Shown here: piece after piece, positions 57,098 through 64,000 of the stretch
How positions within the stretch are numbered: the first letter of the stretch is position 1
Layout: each line of letters starts with the position of its first letter
Origin: Mactromeris polynyma
Lineage: Eukaryota; Mollusca; Bivalvia; Venerida; Mactridae
DNA: 64,000 nt
Assembly: GCA_032209605.1 (NCBI GenBank)
Contig: JASFXZ010000001.1
Coordinates: 4,960,001-5,024,000, forward strand
Direction: 5' to 3'
Notes under the pieces: model-generated
Told to the model about the DNA's origin: nothing
Seen by the model: the letters and a program-made list of their open reading frames with translations, nothing else
The model's database searches: none
Translations under genes and position numbers: made by a program

Positions 57098-57575
57098 TGT
57101 AATAACAATTTCAGCTGTTCGGGTAGAGGAAGAGCCCTGGGTAGGAACCAACGAACTTCCGTAAGCCAGTTGGGAGGCTTTTAGTCCAAAATATTAGACG
57201 TGTACATGTCCATTTAACCATAAACATTCATTATGTTGTTATATTACATTTTACTTGCACTTCGCCTGTGGAATAAGTTATGTAGGGTCGTATTCATAAG
57301 ACTAGGTGGCTTTCTTTACTTACATTCCATATATTACATCCTTATATTCTATATTCCGTGTGAGATTCGACCACGTAGACCCCTTTATAATGGTAGCGCG
57401 GTGCTTCCGTTAGTGGGTGGGGTATGTGTTCGTTACTTTCAAGTTTATTTCTCAAAATAAAAAGTTGTGTTCCAAAACCTCTGTATAAATATGCATGGTA
57501 GGCCCCCTACACCATTTCAATATCTATACAAAGAGAAATAAACCAGCCATTCTGTGTTTACACATATTATTTTTA
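57098..57575. other. Intergenic, nothing recognised
   Basis: No supportable feature. Confidence 0.45.
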
Positions 57576-57580
57576 ATAAG

Positions 57581-57809
57581 CGCTGCTATGGGATTTATCA
57601 CCTCTTCTGTAAGTGACGTCATTTCAAGAAAACGCGAAATGCGATGACACTATTTGCAAGCAGGAAACAATATTTACTTCATATAGACACGTCGTTTTCA
57701 TACTGCCATAAGTGTCAAATATTGCTTACTGTCAGTACATTGTGACTTAACATGTGACGTTTTCTGGAAATGACGTCACAGAAGAGGTTGGAAATCGTAC
57801 AACAGCGCT
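57581..57809. mobile_element. Long-TIR element, family E, best copy
   Basis: AGCGCTGCTATGGGATTTAT and CTCTTCTGTAAGTGACGTCA on the left are mirrored by AATGACGTCACAGAAGAGG and ACAACAGCGCT on the right. Arms are about 55 bp and the element about 230 bp. Confidence 0.8.
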
Positions 57810-58815
57810 CAAATTAAGTATTTTTCAATCATAAACTAAACAAGAGTGTGTTCCCCACACTTGTAATGTTTAAATGACAAGCAATTTAACTCGGACCATT
57901 TGTCAGTTTGTGAAACAGGCTAAAGAACATGTACAGCCTTAACTTTAAAAAAAGCTATTTTAAAGCGATGGTAAAAATGGTGTGCATGGTATTGTGCATA
58001 AGTTACAGTAGAGCTATATACATATACTATAGGCTTATATAGTGTAATTCTCTCAAAAATTCTGTCATACAGTTCACAACCCCTCCCACTTGTGGAACTG
58101 CAGTATTACCTTAAGGTGGGGATGTGTGTTCGTTTAAAATTACATTTTTGCAAAATAAAATTTGTTTGAGAAAGTTGGCCACTATAATGAAGTACTCAAA
58201 AAGTCCCCAATTTCGAAAATAATCTTACTAGTTCACGTACCAAGACAATGTGACAATATCAGTCAACGTATACTTGTTGTAAATGAAACAGCATAATGAA
58301 TATACTGCTACAGTATTTGTATTCCTAAACCTCGATATAAATACACTTAACAAAACTTATAAGTGGGCACTATTTTAATGTCGAATAACTTTTTTATTGA
58401 TAAACATTTCTTCACGAAATTTTGTATATTTGCTATTGGCTACGTGTAGGTCATGATTCTTGGTCGAATTTATCGGTGTAAATAACACGGTGCGTCGAGT
58501 CTGGGTGGGCACACGTGCTATTAGACTCTTTCTAGTCAACCAGATCAATCTGTGGACTTTGTGACATGGAATAAACAAAATATTATGCTAGATATGTACG
58601 CTATATTTGTTGAAACTTTACGAAGCGTTTGGAGGCGCGGGTTTCTTCGCCGATAGTTGGTCGCATATATCTACTACCACTGTAGACTGCACGCAAGGCG
58701 GATGTCGTTCTACTCATTTTTATGAGTCCAAAATAATAACAATAAGTACAATAACAGTTCACGGTGCACATATGTTTTTATGCACAAAGTTGCCAATAGT
58801 TTCGTACAACTCAAA
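57810..58815. other. Intergenic, nothing recognised
   Basis: No supportable feature. Confidence 0.45.
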
Positions 58816-58821
58816 GTAAGT

Positions 58822-58875
58822 ATTTCACACAGTATGTTTCACACAGTATGTTTCACACAGTATGTTTCACACAGT
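58822..58875 (+). repeat. 14-bp tandem repeat
   Basis: TTTCACACAGTATG is repeated about four times. Confidence 0.9.
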
Positions 58876-58922
58876 AATGTATTCTAAGTTTCTTTCTTTA
58901 TATTATATTTCTCTATTTTTCT

Positions 58923-59212
58923 TGTATTTGCGTTTATTTTTCGTCGCCACCGGTTTCCCATATGGGCGACGCCCCCAGAAGAATGTTAGTCATTTTAGAT
59001 TTTTGGAGGATAGTGCATGATACAGGAGATGCCCCAGTTCCAGAAGCACCCCTGGTTCTTTTACGTGCTCGATGTAAAGCATAATACACGGGCCCTCGGT
59101 TTTTAAAGTCTCGCCCGAAAGACTGTTAGTACGGTCAGTGATGGAACGGGGAATCGAACCTGCGATCCATCGGTTACTAGTTCAGCGCGTTACCACTGGA
59201 CTACGGATCCGC
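58923..59212 (-). mobile_element. tRNA-derived SINE, family B, copy 1
   Basis: The minus strand begins with a tRNA-like head (GCGGATCCGTAGTCCAGTGG, then GGTTCGATTCCCCG). A body of about 190 bp follows and ends in a near-palindrome (CGTCGCCCATATGGG, ACCGGTGGCGACG) and AATAAACGCAAATACAA. The acceptor stem does not pair, so it is not a functional tRNA gene. Confidence 0.85.
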
Positions 59213-59279
59213 TCTCTATTGTGGAGTTGAGACTATTTACTCTCGCCACCGGGATATCCCATATGGGCGATCATGTTGT

Positions 59280-59564
59280 ATATGCTTTTATTTATCGTCG
59301 CCACCGGTTTCCCACATGGGCGACGCCTCCGGAAGAATGTTAGTCATATTAGATTTGGAGGATAGTGCATGATACAGAAGATGCCCCAGTTCCAGAAGCA
59401 CCCCTGGTTCTTTTACGTGCTCGATGTAAAGCATCATACACGGGACCTCGGTTTTTAAAGTCTCGTCCGAAAGACTGTTAGTACGGTCAGTGATGGAGCG
59501 GGGAATCGAACCAGCGATCCCTGGATTACAAGTCCAGCGTTTTACCACTGGACCACTGATCCGC
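59280..59564 (-). mobile_element. tRNA-derived SINE, family B, copy 2
   Basis: Same structure as copy 1 in direct orientation 80 bp away. The head keeps a perfect 5-bp anticodon stem (CTGGA/TCCAG) around CTTGTAA, a loop that would read TGT (Thr-like). It still lacks a matching acceptor stem. Confidence 0.85.
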
Positions 59565-60680
59565 TACATGGGCGATCATAAAGGAAGCATGTCTTTATAT
59601 ACTTGTATCCAATGACTTGACATGTGGAGCACATTTTTAGCAATCTATTTCATTAGAAGCAACACAATAAATATCTAGACAATTGGTCACCATAAAGATG
59701 GCTTGATTTCAAACATATCAAAGTATCAATTAAAATTGTTCGCACCTAATCATAATTCTACAAACATGGCTTTGCACCACAACACTGATGAAAGGAAGTT
59801 GAGACACGAGAGATATGCCAGATAAATTTCATTTCATTTTAAATCAATACTTAAAAATCTTTCTACTCAATCTAAATATCTTACAAACATTAAGTTTGTT
59901 ATGCAATTTTATCATGTTTTACAGCATAATAAAACTATCAGCAAGATCAGACCAATATTGACAAAGATACGGTAATTTTTTTATACCTGCACACTTTTTT
60001 TAGTTTTGTTAAGTGTATAATATCGTATACCAATTCAAGCTCACTACAAAGAGAAAAGAAAGTTGTGTGACCCAGTTAACTTCGACATTTTATACTTTAA
60101 CTCTGTCGATGGATATCTTATTATGAAATCAAACTTTGGAATGTGTATGAAATTACCGTAGGACACGCTACATATTATGTGTATCTCTTCCTTCACATCA
60201 TCTGCTCCTGCAGCGGCGTCATTAAATATAGATAGATGCATTACAGGGATATACATTTGAGTTGAGAATTTAATAACTTCTCACAAATTACACATGAATT
60301 AAGGAATTATTTTCACAGTTTGCACATATTTACACAAACATTTATATTTTCAAAATTAATGAATGCACCACACCATACATTATTAGTTTATGAGTGCAAC
60401 AAACAATAGATCAACTTTCATTAATTAATGTGAAAAAACATTTCTTATAATTTTTAATCCGAATTCATACTCAAAAAGTATTTCTATCAAAATAACCTTA
60501 TTCTTAAATAATGCATGCCATAACAATATTACACAAGTTCGAGAGTTTTAAATGGCATTTTGGAACATATTAACATATTAAATAAATATCATTTTTCTAC
60601 TCGGGAAATAAAAGATACAAATACAAATGTACTCATAACAGGATAACAAAACATTTATTATAACATGTAAATATCTTTTC
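59565..60680. other. Intergenic, nothing recognised
   Basis: No supportable feature. Confidence 0.5.
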
Positions 60681-60689
60681 CCATAAAGC

Positions 60690-60825
60690 GGGCCGTTTTG
60701 ACCGACAATCGGGGCCGTTTTGACCAAAAATCCGACCGGGCCGTTTTGACTGCATACCGTTTAAATCCTTGTTGCGGTCAGTTTATATCCTTGTTGCGGT
60801 CAGTTTATATCCTTGTTGACCATGG
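60690..60825 (+). repeat. Two adjacent short tandem repeats
   Basis: GGGCCGTTTTGACC occurs three times with variable spacing. GCGGTCAGTTTATATCCTTG then repeats with a 22-bp period. It is a G+C-rich island in AT-rich DNA. Confidence 0.8.
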
Positions 60826-60829
60826 TCAT

Positions 60830-61400
60830 TACTATTCTATTTATTCTCAAGCTGTATGTTATTATTATGATTCATAGTTTTGCTTTATATTCTTATTACA
60901 TAAATAGCAATATTATTGTATTATTATTAAATTCACTTATTATGTTGTTCATTTCATAATCATACCATGTTTGGTATCAAAATTATTGCCATGAAATGTA
61001 GATTTCAAATATGAATACTATATTTAATATTTTAAAATGTATTTAAAGTTTTTAAACAATTCCAAATTATACACTAAAAGCTATCTGATATCAGATGGTG
61101 TCAAAATTTGACAGCTTCTCTATGCATGAACATGTTACATGAACTGAGAAAAATGAAATAAACTGTTAAAAACTGTAAAAAACTGTTAACACTGTTATGC
61201 TATAAGCCCCTATTATTATCTGATGGTTTGTTTTATCACCTCTTTGTTCAAATGGCTTAGTCAATTAAAAATATGCCTTAATATATTCCTGTCTGATTAG
61301 CTATCAATTGTAGACTTCAAACTTACATAAATCAAAAGAAGCCTTAATTTAAACATTGAGTAACCACTAGTGACACTTTAAATAGCGGCATTTTCAATAT
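60830..61400. other. Intergenic, nothing recognised
   Basis: No supportable feature. Confidence 0.5.
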
Positions 61401-61406
61401 CCAGTA

Positions 61407-61937
61407 TCATTCTAGAACTGGACACTGAAGATAAACATATACTTTGTACTGTTTTACAGGTATGTTATTTTTATTGATGTTTTACATTTTTCTATTCTTG
61501 CTTCTAAATGAAATGAACATTTAATTAACTCTGATATTCGTTATTATTCTTATGAGGTTGTTCGCATTTTAGATGTGTATGAATTTTTGATGTATTAATA
61601 TTATATACAATGTTATATACATGTTTATTTTAATCCCTTTTATTCATCGGAGTATGTAATGATAAAGAATATTTCTTGTTTAATTACTATTCTGTATTAA
61701 GGCGTTTAATTAATGTTAAATGCATTTGTAAGATGTGCTTTATTTGGTGTAGATGCAGTACTTTTCAAGTCGTTATGGTAACCCTCACTAGCTAAGCGAT
61801 ATTCCCCAAATATGCTTTTAAACGACTTGAACTGTACTCACATATACCCAAATATAACACATCAATTAATTATATTTCTGTAATGGCAACATGATCATTC
61901 TAGAACTGGACACTGAAAATAAACGTATACTTTGTAC
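61407..61937 (+). repeat. 45-bp direct repeat pair
   Basis: ATCATTCTAGAACTGGACAC to CTTTGTACT occurs at 61407-61453 and 61891-61937 with two or three differences. Confidence 0.85.
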
Positions 61938-61939
61938 TT

Positions 61940-63160
61940 GAACAAGTCTTGTCATGTAGCTTGTTATGACGCAGAATGATAATCCAAAATATAATTAAAT
62001 TAATAGATTGAACGTTGGATGTAATTCGGTGCCATTGTTCAATTATCTAAACATTATTTTACTTATCAAAAGGTAAAAAGAACTTAATTAGAAAATTATT
62101 TCCTTACACAAGATACAACCTGAAAGAAAGTTTATGTATTTAAAATTGTATGTCGCAATTATAAACGTATGTGTCCAATACAATGTGTTACGCTGTCAAC
62201 TGGTCAATTTTCGGCGAGATCACAATTCGTAAAATCAAAATTTTACAGTAAGTTCAGAGTCAAATCATTTTCAAACCGAGCATTCTAATATTAGATACAT
62301 TATTTTTGTATTTGAGACATCACACTTGCTTGCAAAGCATTTGACGTTAACTGTGAGTATATTTGCATATTGTACTTTTGTTTGGGGAATATATTGCATT
62401 ATTTTACTATCTTATTGTTTATTAGATTATATACGTCCATTCCACGCTATTAATTACACAACTAAATATTGTCCGCATCAGCACGGTGACATGTACATGT
62501 ATTCTAATTCTCAAACATAATTTCTTACACTTAATCAGTTATCAAATATGAATGCTAGGGTCATAGTTTATTTTCTTTTTGAAGAATGATTTACTCATTT
62601 GTAACAATAAAACGGTTTTAACACTAGGAACATAATGAAGGATTAATTGCGTTAAGTATATTATATAGTGCATAACTATTAACAGCAGTTGTAGTCTATA
62701 GTTTATTCAATATGTTTAATTAATACATGTAAAGTTTGGTGTAATTTTTACACCAATCACAACACTGATCCCCTTTCTGAGATACAACAACTAGATTAAT
62801 AAGTGACTGTCGCACGTGCACATATTTTTGATAGCGAAGTACATTGCTATGCAGAAATGTCTTGGAGTATTTATTCAAATTGTATAATATGCACCATTTG
62901 GTATTGGAACAAAACTTATCTACATCAGCTGGATGATTGTAAACTAATGGTGTAGTTGACAAGTGATATACAAACAGTTGTTTATTCAATGTGATTATTT
63001 GAAGGGAGTGGTGATATAAGGGGTAGGGTGTTGGCCGTTCGTCCAGGGGTTCTCGGTTCGTACCATGCAAAAGTCAAGACCACACTTCCTTATACAACAC
63101 CAGCGCCAGTATTCCAAGAAGTAAACTTAGGAGTGATTCAGTTGAGCATAATCAAGCTGG
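61940..63160. other. Intergenic; one possible tRNA-like box
   Basis: GGTTCTCGGTTCGTACC at about 63046 resembles a B box, preceded by a weak A box near 63015. It may be a SINE head. Nothing else is supportable. Confidence 0.35.
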
Positions 63161-63162
63161 AA

Positions 63163-63240
63163 TACAGATAAACCTCACTTAAGAACACAATTTTCAAGTC
63201 CATTTTCACTGTTTTGCTCTTTAACCAGCCTCAATTTTAA
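63163..63240. mobile_element. Pogo-like MITE, copy 4 (truncated)
   Basis: TACAGATAAACCTCACTTAA and the internal ACACAATTTTCAAGTCCATT match copy 1 at 5091-5255. The right half is missing. Confidence 0.65.
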
Positions 63241-63334
63241 ATATTATCATAAATAACCACGTTTTTGGTCATGCATCATGTGACAAATACAGATTTTTTT
63301 ACATCTACTTAAATAACCGTGCCGAATAAAATGC

Positions 63335-63534
63335 TCTTTCGGACGAGACTTTAAAAACCGAGGTCCCGTGTATGATGCTTTACATCGAGCACGTAAAAGA
63401 ACCAGGGATGCTTCTGGAACTGGGGCATCTTCTGTATCATGCACTATCCTCCAAAAATTTAATATGACCAACATTCTTCTGGAGGCGTCGCCCATATGGG
63501 AAACCGGTGGCGACGATAAATAAACGCAAATACA
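63335..63534 (+). mobile_element. tRNA-derived SINE, family B, copy 3 (5' truncated)
   Basis: The body and near-palindromic end are as in copies 1 and 2 but inverted relative to them, with no tRNA head. 5' truncation is usual for retrotransposed copies. Confidence 0.85.
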
Positions 63535-63740
63535 AACAAAATGCTACATAATGGAAATGTGAGCATAATGATAAGTACTTCATCATTTAAAAAGTGGTCT
63601 TGTCAAATTATTACTTTTGTTCGGGAACCCCTTTTGGCGTATCTGTTTGTGTCCATGGCAACCGTGACGTTAGCACAGAGTCTTTAAACCAGTACATTTT
63701 TAATATTATTTTCATTTCAGTAAATTAAAAACATTCGGAT

Positions 63741-63810
63741 ATGACGATAAATATGAACGTTGTTCGTTTGGTCGTGGTCACCTCCATTCTATGTCTGGTG
63801 TCCACAGGAG
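63741..63810 (+). CDS. Signal-peptide exon of a second chitinase-like gene (partial)
   Basis: It encodes MTINMNVVRL, VVVTSILCLVS and TG. That is 70 nt and phase 1 with a GTAAGA donor, like 26650-26719. Similarity continues through the first part of intron 1, including the family E element, to the window end. The GH18 exons would lie to the right, outside the window. Confidence 0.8.
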
Positions 63811-64000
63811 GTAAGAATTGATGTTCTATTTTAACATAATTTCATAAACTTATTCAATCATGAAATGAGCGCTGCTATAGGCTTTACAATCTCTTCTGTA
63901 AGTGACGTCATTTTAATAAAACGCAACCTGTGATGTCACTATTTGAAAGCAGGAAGCAATATTTACTACAAATGGTCACTTCGTTTTCATATTGCCATAT

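Noticed and set aside
59140..59564. Two functional tRNA genes on the minus strand
   Set aside because: A and B boxes are good, but the acceptor stems do not pair and both are joined to the same repeated SINE body.
63247..63495. 82-residue minus-strand frame
   Set aside because: It is the antisense of SINE family B copy 3.

Overview
This is eukaryotic, intron-rich, AT-rich nuclear DNA. Two multi-exon protein genes can be read with confidence. The first is the 3' part of a VPS72/YL1 chromatin-remodelling gene. The second is a large secreted chitinase gene with GH18 and CBM14 domains. The exon structure, many tRNA-derived SINEs, short terminal-inverted-repeat elements and minisatellites, and the chitinase architecture together suggest an invertebrate, most likely a bivalve or other lophotrochozoan mollusc. 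The taxon is inference only.

Layout. 1-4920: VPS72/YL1 on the + strand (five exons visible, 5' end outside the window), with a 48-bp minisatellite growing out of its second visible exon and a degenerate repeat across its stop codon. 5000-21200: gene-poor DNA with MITE-like elements (hAT-like, pogo-like and TTAA-flanked), SINE copies and several minisatellites (59 bp, 12-bp polypurine, 124-bp palindromic, 42 bp, 21 bp). 21298-21705 (-): one plausible 135-residue gene of unknown function. 23400-26640: dispersed repeats and a dead Tc1/mariner transposase next to the chitinase first exon. 26650-48239 (+): the chitinase. 48440-57100: copies of the chitinase's own 5' flank and intron 1, partly inverted, plus LINE remnants and more MITEs. 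57580-63530: TIR element and tRNA-derived SINEs. 63741-63810: a second chitinase signal-peptide exon, so a paralogue starts at the right edge.

The main result is the chitinase. A signal-peptide exon (phase 1) is followed by three tandem seven-exon GH18 modules, each starting and ending in phase 1, then CBM14, a Thr/Pro linker and a second CBM14. All 25 exons join in one open frame of 4332 nt (1443 residues). No signal exon lies between the modules, so one protein with three GH18 domains is the simplest reading. Each module keeps the DxxDxDxE catalytic motif. One intron per module has a GC donor. Module 2 is a chimera: its first half matches module 3 and its second half matches module 1, as expected if a 5158-bp segment was recently duplicated with its breakpoint at the intron 5/exon 6 border. 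An older duplication joined intron 8 to intron 1. A truncated CBM14 exon and a read-through exon offer possible alternative C-termini.
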